Source: Chrysopilus asiliformis
Taxonomy: Eukaryota; Arthropoda; Insecta; Diptera; Rhagionidae
Assembly: GCA_964034945.1 (NCBI GenBank)
Contig: OZ035960.1
Coordinates: forward strand, 25,841,487 to 25,905,486
Direction: 5' to 3'
Length of the DNA: 64,000 nucleotides
Positions 12,606 to 23,100 of this stretch are shown piece after piece. Position numbers and translations under genes: made by a program. Position 1 is the stretch's first letter. Each line of letters starts with the position of its first letter. The notes below the pieces were generated by a model. It was not told where the DNA came from and did not search any database. It saw only the letters and a program-made list of their open reading frames with translations.

Positions 12606-13826
12606 ATTTTATACCTGTAATTTATTTATTCCATTTATACACAATTATCAGGTCCTTAGTTAGAGAACCGAATAATCCAGAATAAAATATTTTTAATTTA
12701 AATTCTTATTAGTAGAGAGAACTCCATCAAAGCATAATTTATAAATACTACCAATTGAGCATAAAATCACCATTAAAAAAAGCTTTTCCATTCATTTATT
12801 GATTTTTATTTTGCTAAAAGTGATCTTTGAATGCTGATGCTTGACATGACTCTTGCACTCCATAAAATTTTAACTTTTTTTTTACGAATCCATTCGACTT
12901 TGATTAAATATTTTTATTGCAATACCGGCCAGAATCAAAGTCATAGCAATAGTCAGTCATACGTTTTAGAGAGCGACATCATCAAAGAAAGCGAATTAAT
13001 AAATCGTTTGTGTCGAAGAGTTGAATTCAAGAAACATTTGAACATAAACATAAACAACGGCAGCATAGTGCATCGATCAGAGAGCAATAAAGGCTGTTCG
13101 CTCATTCGTGAAGTCATAAAGCGCTAATTAATGGGTGGCAATAAAAGTATTTTATTCCCCTTATTTCTAATTCTATCCCAATCCCATTTTACCCGTGTCC
13201 CGCCGCGTTGCTTATTTTTTCTGCTTGTAAATAAATTCAGTTTGCTGTGCCCCATCGAAGTTCATGCCGCGTCTGTAATTGCCTCCCCCTTAATTATATG
13301 GCCACTTACACAGTTGAGTGGTTGTTTTGATACTGGGCCACATGATACCATCAAAAAGGGATTGAGGCAAAGGAACTTGGTAAGATCGGGGAAAAAAGGA
13401 TAAATTCCTTGGGGTCTGAGGTAAATCTTTTGCTGGTACTCGTATACCTTAATTGCAAGGTAGACACATATTTTTTGACCAAACACACCATTATTGTATT
13501 TAAATTCCAATAATTCCTTGCCGGGGAAGATAATATACATGGTTTGCTGGTGGGTCGGGATTAAATTAATAGAAGTTTTTGGTAATGTAACCTTAATTTC
13601 CTCAGCGATCATAAATTTTCTCAACTTGGTTTTGGTTAAGTGATTCTAGAAAATTGAATTTTGTGTCACATTTCTATGATTATAAGATTTGTTTTGGCGA
13701 TAAGCTCAAATGAATTGGGAATTTGATGTGTAAAATGCGCCACTTTCATTTATTGGTTTTTCTTGATGAGTATATTTATTGTATGGCCTTGACAATCAAA
13801 TTGGTGATATTTAATAAAAATTATTA
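12606..13826. other. Unassigned sequence with two longer open frames
   Basis: Open frames at 12831-13127 (+, 98 codons) and 13262-13624 (-, 120 codons) are among the longer ones in the window, but neither shows a recognisable domain and they are flanked by no splice-site or repeat context I can interpret. They are mentioned as unsupported candidates only. Confidence 0.35.
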
Positions 13827-13937
13827 AGGGGTTGTCCAAAATGTACGTCACACTTTAGGGGAGATGGGTCTGCGATAGTAAAGCGTAACGACGGACAAAT
13901 GCCGAAAATTAGCGTGACGTATTTTATGGACAGCCAC
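13827..13937. mobile_element. 111-bp TA-flanked MITE, copy 1
   Basis: Flanked by TA (13825-13826, 13938-13939). Left end AGGGGTTGTCCAAAATGTAC, right end inverted GTGGCTGTCCATAAAATACG, both continuing into GTCA(C). A second copy at 37358-37468 is exactly the same length, and a longer third is at 48423-48565. TA duplication and small size fit a Tc1/mariner-type MITE. Non-coding. Confidence 0.75.
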
Positions 13938-13992
13938 TAAGGAAAAATAATAATCCAATTTTCGGTTTATTAAACAACCCGGGTTTTAACCC

Positions 13993-14086
13993 GTTCGGTT
14001 ACATGTTTTTTTCTATGGGGGTTAAAAATACCCTCTATACAAATTAATGACTATCAGTATTCTATAAAAAAAACATGTAACCGAAC
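13993..14086. repeat. Short element with 20-bp terminal inverted repeats
   Basis: GTTCGGTTACATGTTTTTTT at 13993-14012 is mirrored by its reverse complement at 14067-14086, giving a 94-bp potential hairpin. No target duplication is evident. It may be the core of a MITE; the surrounding 'ttaaccc' strings echo the neighbouring piggyBac-type MITE. Confidence 0.6.
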
Positions 14087-14116
14087 TAATCAAAATTGGG
14101 TCACAAATGCGCTTAA

Positions 14117-14335
14117 CCCTTAATTGATGAGGTGGGTCCAGTGGACCCACATTGACTTTTCTCTCTTTGCTATTTCTCATGTTTTCAGCACAGTGACTCT
14201 GAAATCTTCAGTACCTTCATACAGTATGGTGTTGTGCGCCGAGTTAAAAGCACGGATTTGGTATGTGATTAGAACAAGTCCATTGGAAACCACCTCATCA
14301 TTTACGCATATGATTTTCACCTCATAAATTAAGGG
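14117..14335. mobile_element. piggyBac-type MITE, TTAA target site
   Basis: A 219-bp element bounded by TTAA at 14113-14116 and 14336-14339. Termini are CCCTTAATTGATGAGGTG on the left and, inverted, CCCTTAATTTATGAGGTG on the right (one mismatch in 18). Just inside the left end is a perfect subterminal hairpin, GTGGGTCCA-G-TGGACCCAC. This is a textbook non-autonomous piggyBac layout. The frame open across it (14124-14327) is fortuitous. Confidence 0.9.
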
Positions 14336-14339
14336 TTAA

Positions 14340-15040
14340 AGGTGCACTGAATGAGAATAGAGTGTTTGAAAATAAATAAATATAAGTCAATTCAAATTTT
14401 TTAGCAACTTTTAACTGCATTGCCATATGGCATCAAAATACCGAATTTAACCCATTCGGGTTAAGATATAACTAAAGTTTTAACTATTAGGGGACCAACG
14501 GAAATTTTCTGCAGGTGGCAGCCACCAATATTTGTAGTTATGCACCTCAATTGTTGTCAAGAAATTTGCAGAAAGTCATTGTTGAAGTATTTCAACACAT
14601 GCTTAATGCATAAGAAAGCTTGTAAATTCCCAGTTTTTCGCTTTTGAAAGTTTATAGATATTATTGCCGTTTTTCAGAAAATATTTTCTTTGTACTGGGA
14701 AATAGAGAAAGAGGAAAAGTTAATTTTCAAGCGTGTAGGTTTTTTAATAAATTGTAATCCTTGGTGATCTGTAAAAAAATATTGAATTTCTAGAGGTCGA
14801 GATAATTAAATAATTAGCTTTTCGATATAGTTTGTTATAATTTATTGATTTCAAAATGAAATGTTAAAAGCTTATAATGACGATAATTTTGATAAAATTT
14901 GGGAATTCAGGAATACTTTTATTTGTTTAGTAAAGATTATTATTTTAATAATACATTTTTTTAACAAAAATTAGTAAAACTAGCATTTGATAAGTTTAGT
15001 TATTTTCAGTCAATCGTTTTAAACTTTCTTTCATGTAAAA
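14340..15040. other. Unassigned A+T-rich sequence
   Basis: Nothing recognisable. 14440-14462 carries 'ttaacccattcgggttaa', an isolated small palindrome resembling the ends of the neighbouring TTAA elements. Confidence 0.5.
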
Positions 15041-15223
15041 TATCAGTTGTGATTAACACACAACATTCCTCTGTAATATTTTGTTTCAGGAAAAATATGT
15101 GAAAAATAATATCCTCATAATTTGGCCTGAAACGGATTTTGTAGAAATTTTCTATCTGTCCCCGTTCTCGAGTCGGTCTCCGTCATGAATACAATACTTT
15201 CCCTCTATAGAAGAGGAAGTAAA
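15041..15223 (-). mobile_element. Family B DINE-like Helitron, copy B2, internally deleted
   Basis: Both ends of family B are present in only 183 bp. The 3' end (left) is 'tatcagttgtgattaacaca' then 'cattcctctg', and the 5' end (right) is 'cgtcatgaatacaatacttt' then 'ccctctatagaagaggaagt'. The middle of the longer copies is missing, with a junction near 15112. It shows that ends alone define the element and that large internal deletions are tolerated. Confidence 0.75.
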
Positions 15224-15417
15224 AACAAATTAGTCTGAAATACAACACAAGAGATGACCGTCGCCAACCAAATTGCTTTCGACTTGAAAGCATCACTTCA
15301 ATCGACTATTGTCGCTAGATTCGACTATCAGAATGGGCCGAATCGGTTCGCGTGACATTTGTTGTGCCGTTTCAGTCGAAAAATCTGTTAGAATCGCCAT
15401 GGATATATCATATAGAG

Positions 15418-15835
15418 CAGGGGGTCCAACCTTTCAGCTTTCGTGGGCCACATTGGGAGAAGACGAGTTGTATTGGGCCACAAATAAAATATACTAACCC
15501 TAAAGATAGCTGATTAGTAAAACACGTAGAATATATACATATTTAGTTAACAATTTCAAGTAATTTAAACTTCATTAATTCATAAATTTTTTATTATAAA
15601 ATAAAATACAAAACAGCGGTTCGTTTCGGCATTTTCTTATTTCGTTTTGTCAGCTACGACTGTCGGCTACGAGCTAAAAATGGGTAGAGATGCTACTATG
15701 GGCATTGGTTATCTGGTTATGTTTATTTGTGGTTGGTAAGGGTTTTTGAGTCGCATCCTCATAAAGTTTGTAAATTTATCAATTTTTGTTGGGCCTCATG
15801 CAAACATGTCTTGGGCCGCAGGTTGGACAAGCCTG
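15418..15835. mobile_element. Non-autonomous hAT element with perfect 8-bp target duplication
   Basis: ATATAGAG occurs immediately before (15410-15417) and after (15836-15843) a 418-bp segment that starts CAGGGGGTCCAACCTTTCAG and ends GCAGGTTGGACAAGCCTG. The termini are CAG...CTG with the inverted core GTCCAACC. An 8-bp duplication plus CAG/CTG ends is diagnostic of the hAT superfamily. Short internal blocks GTGGGCCACA, GGGCCTCATG and GGGCCGCAGG resemble the ends of Charlie-type hAT elements. No transposase frame is present. The intact duplication suggests a comparatively recent insertion. Confidence 0.9.
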
Positions 15836-15843
15836 ATATAGAG

Positions 15844-17741
15844 TATAAACGTTACGAAATTCGAAAAATAGGGATACGTAGAGCACAAAAAATCCCGATT
15901 AGCCTTAATTTATATGTAGTAAAAAGGGTAAATATGATTATATTCAGTTTCTAATCGAATAAAGTTTATGTTGAGTTTTCCATGATCTGGGGTAAAATCT
16001 ATATATCTTATCAACCAATATCATGCATAATTAACAGCATCAACCTCATTTGCACTCTATCATTCGCTTGGGTGCATTATTTAATCCCGAAATGGCAATT
16101 TGAATAATTAAAGGACATCTATCGATTTCCCGAGAATTTCCATTAAGTTTTGCGAGCTGAATATCCAACACAACGGCCACCCAGGATACCATTATGACAA
16201 TTTAGTAGGCACACGTATGTTTGTTAGACACATTTATACACATACATACACTACACAATATTTATATATATATATATATATATAATACAAGTATAAAAAC
16301 ATACAAAACTTTATGGATTTGAACAGAATATACGCCTATGCGAATATTTATATAAATATATTTTTCAGATCACTTTTCTATGTATGACCGGAACTGTATT
16401 ACGGTATGTGGATATATATATATGTGTGTATAATGCTCATGTTGAACATAATTGTAAAGCGAAGTAAATAAATATATGCTCAATGTTGTTAATGCACAAT
16501 TCTAGGTTTTTTGTTGTTTGAAAGCTTACAGAATCCTTGCGGAACACAGAAACTGAATGGTAGTGCAAAAAATGTAGTTGTAGTGATAGTAGTATAACTA
16601 CCTTATATTTGCTTCTATTGCTATTTTGCTATTCGTGAAGAAAAATGATATTATATGATGATAAAAAAAGGGAAACGGAATAAAATAAAGGAAGCCTCTG
16701 GACGATTCAGTGAGCGTCCCCACAATTGTCCAGGAGTTAATTTACAATTCATAAATAATTAACAAGGACACTCTAATAATTTTTTTTTCTTCCGTTGGTA
16801 CTTTTCTTTGGGGGTTTTTAGTCATTCCAGTTTTTATTTCAGATAAAATCCAAATTAGTCTACCCCGAGTCATTCATATGAATTTTTAATCAGGTAGAAA
16901 GCGCTTCGGTTCCTCAACTCAATTCAACTCAGCTCAACAGAACTCAATTTGACTATATATTGTTGTATAGATAGGTATGTAAAATGGTAAGATAGCAGAA
17001 TAGGATAACGCCATAAGGATATTTTCGTAGTAAAGGTCTGATTCTGCAGAATTTCACTACGGCTCCATGTTAGACCGTTGTCTCTTCAGTTGCACGAGGA
17101 CTCTGTTTATAATTTTGTGAAAGGTTTCCGCAAACAGGACGATAAAGGAAGAACCATATCAGACCTCTGACAGTCAGTTTCTGAAGTTCTACTTACTCAA
17201 CTCGAGCGAAAGTAATGTTTACACTTGCTACTGTTTTATTTCGTTTTTCCATTATTATGCCTGAATCCAACCATTCTGTGGCTGTATTTGCAGCAGGAAA
17301 TTTCTAGCGATTTGATATAAAACAAAAGGTATTCAGAAAAGGGTTAATATGAACTCTATCCCACTGGCGTATTTACAATTTGCTTTTCTCTATATAATTT
17401 ATTAACAATTTATGAACTAATGATGAACTCCGAGAATAAAAAAATGTCCCTTTCATTGGATGGAAAGACATTGCCTCAAGTGTTGGTCTTTGTTTTGATG
17501 GTAATTAACAAGGATACATTTTGTTGGTTTAATTTCAAAATTTCTTTAAAAGAAAAATGTTGAAGGATTTTTTTCAGAATTTGTTCAATTTTTTTGAAGT
17601 GAAAACTTCTTTAGCGGCGTTGTGAGTGATTTCAAACTCGATGAAACGAAAAAGCGACAGTAAAAAGAGATAGGATATTTTAGCCTACGAGAAAATGAGA
17701 TAGAATACAGATGGGTGCCGGTCAATTTATCGTAAACAAGA
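15844..17741. other. Unassigned sequence with TA runs
   Basis: Pure (TA)n runs lie near 16261-16285 and 16413-16425. 16910-16960 has a loose repeat of 'ctcaac/ctcaat'. No gene or transposon ends seen. Confidence 0.45.
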
Positions 17742-17851
17742 GTGATGGGAAGTGGCAAGGGGAAGGGGGTGGGGAAGAGGTCGGGTTACGGGAAGGGATA
17801 GGGGAGAAGGAAGAAGTGGTAGGAGGGAGGAAGTGGAGAGAGGAGGCGATA
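17742..17851 (+). repeat. G-rich, nearly homopurine tract
   Basis: About 110 bp is almost all purine on the plus strand, very unlike its A+T-rich surroundings. It contains four closely spaced G-runs at 17759-17762, 17765-17769, 17771-17774 and 17783-17785, which fit a G-quadruplex pattern, and further GGG runs follow. The Arg/Gly-rich open frame across it is simply a translation of this tract. Confidence 0.7.
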
Positions 17852-17886
17852 AATTATGTTTCGTCATAAATTGCAATATATACATA

Positions 17887-18283
17887 TCTACTCGTATATA
17901 CATAAATAAAAATGGATGTTTTATTGTTTGTCTGTCTGCCTGAGATTACAAAACTCAAAAACTACTGGACCGATTTTTATGCGGTTTTTTGCAAAATAAT
18001 CTGTGTTGCCAGGAGCAGGTTTTTAGCTATGTAGATTTTCAAAATTCGAAACGGAAGGTCCTGTAAGGATAATGAAAATATCCTTTTTATAATTTTGCCC
18101 CGGAAAAATTTGCATTTTAGGGTTTTTGGGGTCGCTGATCACGAATCCGGTATTAGATTTTCAAAATTCGAAACGGAAGGTCCTGTAAGGATAATGAAAA
18201 TATCCTTTTCCCATTTTCCCCGGAAAAATTTGCATTTTAGGGTTTTTGGGGTCGCTGATCACGAATCCGGTATTAGATTTTCA
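17887..18283 (+). mobile_element. Canonical-type Helitron (family H), 3'-truncated copy
   Basis: It starts TC after an A (Helitrons insert between A and T and begin TC), has 'aaaaatggatgtt', 'gtttgtctgtctgcctgag' and 'aactactggaccgattttta', then two tandem ~120-bp units, each with 'ggaaggtcctgtaaggataa' and 'ggggtcgctgatcacgaatc'. Compared with the complete copy at 25453-26174 it stops abruptly near 18283 and lacks the 3' CTAG end. Non-coding. Confidence 0.8.
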
Positions 18284-18429
18284 ATAAAAATATAATATGA
18301 CTTTTGAACTTGGTACCAATATTATAATAAATAAACGCTATAACTATCCCACACCTGATACCGCATTCGTCTCATTCTCTCGCTGTTTAGTTTTCCTAAG
18401 GTTTCACTTCTACCGCGTGTGCACTGCAC

Positions 18430-18650
18430 ACACATGTTTTTTTTAAATAATTTAGTTTATCAAGTTTTTCAAAAACAAACTGCTAAAAAAATTGCGAAAT
18501 TGGAAAAAATACGTAAAAAAATATTATTTCAAACATTTTAGGAACCGTTAAATATACGTAAAAACCATTAAAGCAAAAATCGTATTTCCTTTAAACATGG
18601 TCATATGTATTCTTTCTGAAAAGCACACAGTATTATAGAAATATATATTT
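18430..18650 (-). mobile_element. Family B DINE-like fragment, copy B3
   Basis: Internal family B blocks only: 'ggaaaaaatacgtaaaaaaa', 'ggaaccgtta', 'taaaaaccattaaagcaaaa' and 'atttcctttaaacatggt' match B4 and B6 in order. Both termini are lost or unrecognisable. Confidence 0.5.
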
Positions 18651-18803
18651 TTAAGAAACGAACCAATGATGCCTCCAGCATGTAAACCACACCAAACAGT
18701 ATATTTTTAAGGATGTATGTTAATGAAATCTGGTGAGTCTCTTGAGGATTATTCTCTTTCCAAATACGACAATTTTGTTTGTTAACGTTACAATTTAATT
18801 AAA

Positions 18804-19974
18804 TATCAGCTGTGATCAACGCAAAACTTTCCTCTGCAATATTTAGTTTCGGAAAAAATATGTAAAAGCATAACAAAAGCTATAATTGCCAATCTGGCAA
18901 TTATTGAAAACCCGTATGGTTATATTCGTATCAAAATTCGAACAGTTGTACCAAAATTCCACTTTGAAGTCAAACTTTCCAATAAGATTTTTTAAAATTT
19001 ATTCCAATCGGATTTTGATGTATGGAAGTTTTTTGTAGAATCATATCCTAAATAACTTTTGTTCTTGGACTTTTTTGATGAGATGCACCGTTTTTGCGAT
19101 ATTTACAAAAAACATTTTCGTTCGTATGGGGGGTACCCCCCCCCCTAATGGTTCATTTTTGCTTATGAACGAACTTGGCCTCGCATTTTACGAAAAACGG
19201 ATTTGCTCCAAATTTCAAGTCTCTAGCTCAATCCGTGCGCCCGCAATCCGCGCCACAGACGGACGGACGGACGGACGGACGGACATGCTAAATTCAACTT
19301 TTTTTATCATCCTAAACACACTGGCGTAATTCATTTTTGTGTGTGATGACGGGATCTTGGCGTTACAAACGGTAAGGCAAATCTAATATACCCTTTGGTT
19401 TCACCATACGGGTATAATAATATTTTTTCAAATATCTCGAGAACCGTTATGGGAAAAAATGCGGGAAATTTTATTTTCTATGAATTTGGTTAAATGCATT
19501 TTTCTCAAAAGCGCATAGTTTCCGACAAATTTTCAATTTTTTTTTAAATTTGTTGAGAATTGTTAAAGATAAGTAAAAACCGTTAAAGCAAAAAATGTAG
19601 AAAAATTTATTTCCTTTAAATATGGTTAGCGCATAGTCTTTGAGCAATTTTCAAACACTGTATTTTAAACGAATTGTACTTTGAGGTAAAAATTGAGGTA
19701 CTCCTTATATTTAGCTACCGTTACTTTTCCGAAAGTTAATAGAAATTTACGATTTTCATGAAAACCCATTTAGAAAAAAATTCAAGTCGCTAGCTCAACG
19801 CATTCTCGAGTTATTTAAGATACATAAAACTGCAAGACCGATAGATTGCACGGACACCCCCATAATTTTGCCTGAAACGGATTTCATACTGATCAGAAAT
19901 TTTCTATCTGCCCCCATTCTCGAGTCTCCGTCATGAATACAATACTTTCCCTCAATAGCGGAGGAAAGTAAAAA
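18804..19974 (-). mobile_element. Family B DINE-like Helitron, copy B4 (carries a family A element)
   Basis: Longest family B copy. On the minus strand the 5' end is at 19974: TTACTTTCCTCCGCTATTGA then GGGAAAGTA, so the first ~28 bases fold into a stem-loop (TACTTTCC with GGGAAAGTA). Next come 'gtattgtattcatgacgg', 'tcgagaatgggggcagatag' and, at the far end, subterminal GAGGAAAGT, the inverse of the 5' ACTTTCCTC, followed by a short hairpin region 'tgatcacagctgat'. This repeats the DINE-1 blueprint with unrelated sequence. A complete family A element (18869-19418) sits inside near the 3' end. Non-coding. Confidence 0.75.
18869..19418 (-). mobile_element. Family A DINE-like Helitron, copy A2, inside family B
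   Basis: On the minus strand it starts TATACCCGTATGGTGAAACC then AAAGGGTAT (terminal stem-loop ATACCC/GGGTAT). It then has a short (GTCC)n run at 19256-19285 and 'ggattgcgggcgcacggatt', and ends with the subterminal ACCATACGGGT, an 8-bp-stem hairpin AATTGCCA-GAT-TGGCAATT and TTGTTATG. The GTACCCCCC site is expanded to a run of about 13 C. Family B sequence continues on both sides ('ggaaaaaatatgtaaaa' / 'taatattttttcaaatatct'), which fixes the insertion order. Confidence 0.85.
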
Positions 19975-19984
19975 TGAGCTTCCT

Positions 19985-20145
19985 CACAGAACAAAATTTT
20001 TTGATAAAAAGGTAGATTATTTTTACGTATCTTTAACGGTTTTGGTGATATTTGAAGAAAAAAATATTTTTTCAATATTTTTTCCGAAATTAAATATTGC
20101 AGAGGAAAGTTTTGTGTTGATCACAACTGATATTTTTTATTGATA
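19985..20145 (+). mobile_element. Family B 3'-end fragment, copy B5
   Basis: 'tttacgtatctttaacggtt', 'ttccgaaattaaatattg', subterminal GAGGAAAGT and the terminal hairpin region 'tgttgatcacaact' are the 3' end of family B in plus orientation. It lies directly beside the 5' end of B4, so two copies face in opposite directions with about 10 bp between them. Confidence 0.7.
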
Positions 20146-21102
20146 GCACATTTTAAATTTAGTCACATTTTATCGATTGGGTAAATATCGAATAATAATA
20201 AAAACAATACATATTTTAGATGCAAAATTGCGTTCTTGAAAAATTCAAAGGTAATTTCTGTACAAGTGGACTTGTTATTTTGATCAATATGATAATTATG
20301 GTAGTTGGAATGACATTGCTTACTTTGGGTCAAAATTAATACTATTCGGTGCCGCCCTAAACCAGCAAAGGGATTCAAAATGATCCAAGCAACAAAAGGT
20401 TGAGTCAAATGATTAAGCAGTTCAACAACAAACAACTCGTATCCAACTTTTGCTATACTATTATTTTCGAATTAAATGCTCCGTGACATTATTTTATGAG
20501 TCTGTCTAAGGCTCATCAATGTCCATACCTCCAAGTCCTAGGACTTATTCCGAAATTCAATGCTCCAACGATGACCATCGGCCGCTGACTAGACTGAATT
20601 GAACTGAATAACTATACTATTCGTGAATAGATAATCTACAGCAGTGGTGTATTGGTCAATGTTAACCTTTACTCGCTGGTAATTGGTTTATTTGACCGAC
20701 AAACAATTGCCATAATTAAAGAGTACAATTTGATCGAATCAACCATATGACGATGGGTTAAAGACATTTCAAGTGGCAGTTAATAGGATAACGACAAACG
20801 GTAATTAAAATATCATTAGGCGAAATATCAACATTCATAGATAGAACAGTTATTTCATATATGTACATCCACAAAAATATTAAAAAGATATGAAATGTTT
20901 CACATGACATTCAATATGTTGTTAATCTACAAGTATGTACCATGTTATGTAAAAGGATAATTTTTAACAACTGTGGTAAATAAACTTCAACATAATTTTA
21001 AACTTTTGGTAGCGTTGTTTGAGTTTATGTAAACGATAAAGACATGAGTGAAGAAAGAATCAAAAATATTGACGTTCTTTTAAATTTTTTCACAATTTTC
21101 TC
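20146..21102. other. Unassigned sequence
   Basis: No gene, RNA or shared repeat recognised. Confidence 0.5.
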
Positions 21103-21665
21103 GGAAAATACGCTTTTTTCAGTTGTTTATTTATAACAAAAGATGAAGACAGTGAAAGTTCCAAAAGTTTCGCCGTGTCCTAGAGCATGATACCTCAAAC
21201 TGGTAAACGAGATATAACGTTATTTCAAAAACTTATATTTTTGCGATTATCTCGAAAATTAACGATTTTCCGGAATTTCCAAGTATGAGATATACAAGAT
21301 TTAATAAAATAGGGATTCTTACCATTTTGTCTTTTTCCGTTATCCGATATCTTTTACCGTTATCGAGATATTTCCATTAAAAAGTGAAAAATTATATTTT
21401 TGCGAATTGCTTCCAAATTAGTGGTTTTTCGAAAACAGTACCTAGTTATAGGAAAAGTTAAAGATTTTAAACTTCACCACATTTTTGCCTGCTATCGCAA
21501 ATCGATATCTTTTATCGCTATCGAGGTATTTCAGATTTTGTAAAAAAAAACATTTGATGTTTTTATATAACCTAATATTTTATTCGTCGGTTTATAGCGT
21601 AAATTGCACAGGGACGTGGATTTTGTATAAGGAAGTGATGTACTGTTCACATTAAGTGTTTTTAT
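21103..21665 (+). mobile_element. Family E repeat, copy E3, 5'-truncated
   Basis: It aligns by eye with the 3' two thirds of the family E copy at 61490-63860: 'gaagacagtgaaagttcca', 'gcgattatctcgaaaattaa', 'tttttccgttatccgatatc', 'cgagatatttc', 'gaattgcttccaaattag', then 'acctaatattttattcg' and 'gggacgtggatttt'. It matters because it preserves the uninterrupted version of the site into which a TTAA element inserted at 62198. Non-coding. Confidence 0.7.
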
Positions 21666-21983
21666 ATTCCAGATTTTTATATTCTAGTTTTTTTTTGCAG
21701 ATCAAAGACTATTTTGCAGATCAAATTGTTCTTTTTGAGCAAGTAATTGATTTTTACACACGGGGTATTTTAGAGTTTTTTACAGCACAAATTAAACTTG
21801 TTACTAAGGAGGCTTCATGACAAAAATCAATGTTTTTTAACACCAGACCGTTTATTTCCTTAGGGGAGGGATTTTGAAAAACAATTCTTAGCAAGTCGAA
21901 TGCAAAATTTCAAGGCAATCGGTATGGTGGTTCGGGAGACACTGTGATGAGTGAGTGAGTGGCAGTTGGCTTTTATATATATA
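21666..21983 (+). other. Possible tail of a Helitron or LINE-type repeat
   Basis: 'atttcaaggcaatcggtat' followed by 'ggtggttcggg', a short (GTGA)n run and 'cttttatatatatatta' resembles the terminal part of many insect non-autonomous repeats. No second copy in the window allows a firm call. Confidence 0.3.
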
Positions 21984-22473
21984 TTAGGGTGGATCGCGGC
22001 TCGAACAAAAAAAATAAATGTGGCAATGTGAACAGCGGGGGGTATGAAAAAGATGTGAATATATGTAAAAATGAAATTTGGAAATTTCAGCTCGATCGGA
22101 GGTCATTTTCAGTTTCCGCTTTTCATTTGAAATTTTGAAAATCTGCCTTAAACTAAAAATTCCAACTTTCACCAAAACCAAGGAGGGTTTCCAAAAAAGC
22201 TTGAATTAGTTCACAAATAACAAAAAAAAATCAAAAACAAAAAATATTAAAAAAATTAAAACAAAAAAAAAGTTTGAAAAAATTAGCCAAAAAAAATTAC
22301 AAAAAAAAAATAAAACAAAAAAAATTAAAATACAAAAATGATTTCGAATTACAAATGCCTCTACGCGGCGAAATCTGGGTGATCACAGCAAAAGTGATTA
22401 GCGAAAATTTGTAAAATAAATAGAAATTCACCTAGCGCATACACACTGTAAAAAGAAAAGCGATCCACCCTAA
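21984..22473. mobile_element. TIR element with GGGTGGATCGC ends
   Basis: It starts TTAGGGTGGATCGC and ends with the exact inverse GCGATCCACCCTAA, a perfect 14-bp terminal inverted repeat 490 bp apart. ATATAT flanks both sides, so the target duplication cannot be delimited (TA or longer). A very A-rich stretch fills 22205-22345. No transposase. It lies 17 bp from family A copy A3. Confidence 0.75.
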
Positions 22474-22490
22474 TATATATTAGAAATAAA

Positions 22491-22872
22491 CATAACAAAA
22501 GCTATAATTGCCAATCTGGCAATTATTGAAAACCCGTATGGTGATATTCGTATCAAAATTCGAACAGTTATACCAAAATTCCACTTTGAAGTCAAACTTT
22601 CCAATAAGATTTTTTAAAATTTATTCCAATCGGATTTTGATGTATGGGAGTTTTATGTAGAATAATATCCTGAATAACTTTTGTTTTTGGACTTTTTTGA
22701 TAAGATGCACCGTTTTTGAGATATTCGCAAAAATCGTTTTCGTTCGTATGGGGGGTACCCCCCTAATGGTCCATTTTTGCCCATTAACGAACTTAGCCTC
22801 GCATTTTACGAAAAGCGGATCTGCGCAAAATTTCAAGTCTCTAGCTCAATCCGTGCGCCCGCAATCCGCGCC

Positions 22873-22906
<34 letters not shown>

Positions 22907-23100
22907 GGACAGACAGACAGACGGACAGACAGACGGACAGACAGACGGACGGACAGACGGACGGACATGCAGAAATTAATTATTTTTATCATTCTAAACA
23001 CACTGGTGTAATTCATTTTTATGTGTGATGACGGGATCTTGGCGTTACAAACGGTAAGGCAAAGTTAATATACCCTTTGGTTTCACCATACGGGTATAAA
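22491..23100 (-). mobile_element. Family A DINE-like Helitron, copy A3
   Basis: Full-length on the minus strand: 5' TTTATACCCGTATGGTGAAA with its GGGTAT partner, a (GTCT/GTCC)n run at about 22876-22970, 'gagctagagacttgaaattt', 'tcaaaaacggtgcatcttat', subterminal ACCATACGGGT, the AATTGCCA/TGGCAATT hairpin and terminal GCTTTTGTTATG. Overlapping open frames across the microsatellite are not genes. Confidence 0.9.

Noticed and set aside
13262..13624. 120-codon minus-strand frame
   Set aside because: No recognisable motif, an overlapping frame on the other strand, and no splice or promoter context. Left as an unsupported candidate only.
17752..17760. Bacterial-style reading of the window (operons, ribosome binding sites)
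   Set aside because: No dense collinear frames anywhere; open frames are short and mostly start at non-ATG codons, and all identified elements are eukaryotic transposons.
17752..17943. Arg/Gly-rich 63-codon frame resembling an RGG protein
   Set aside because: It is a direct reading of a G-rich homopurine tract followed by Helitron sequence.
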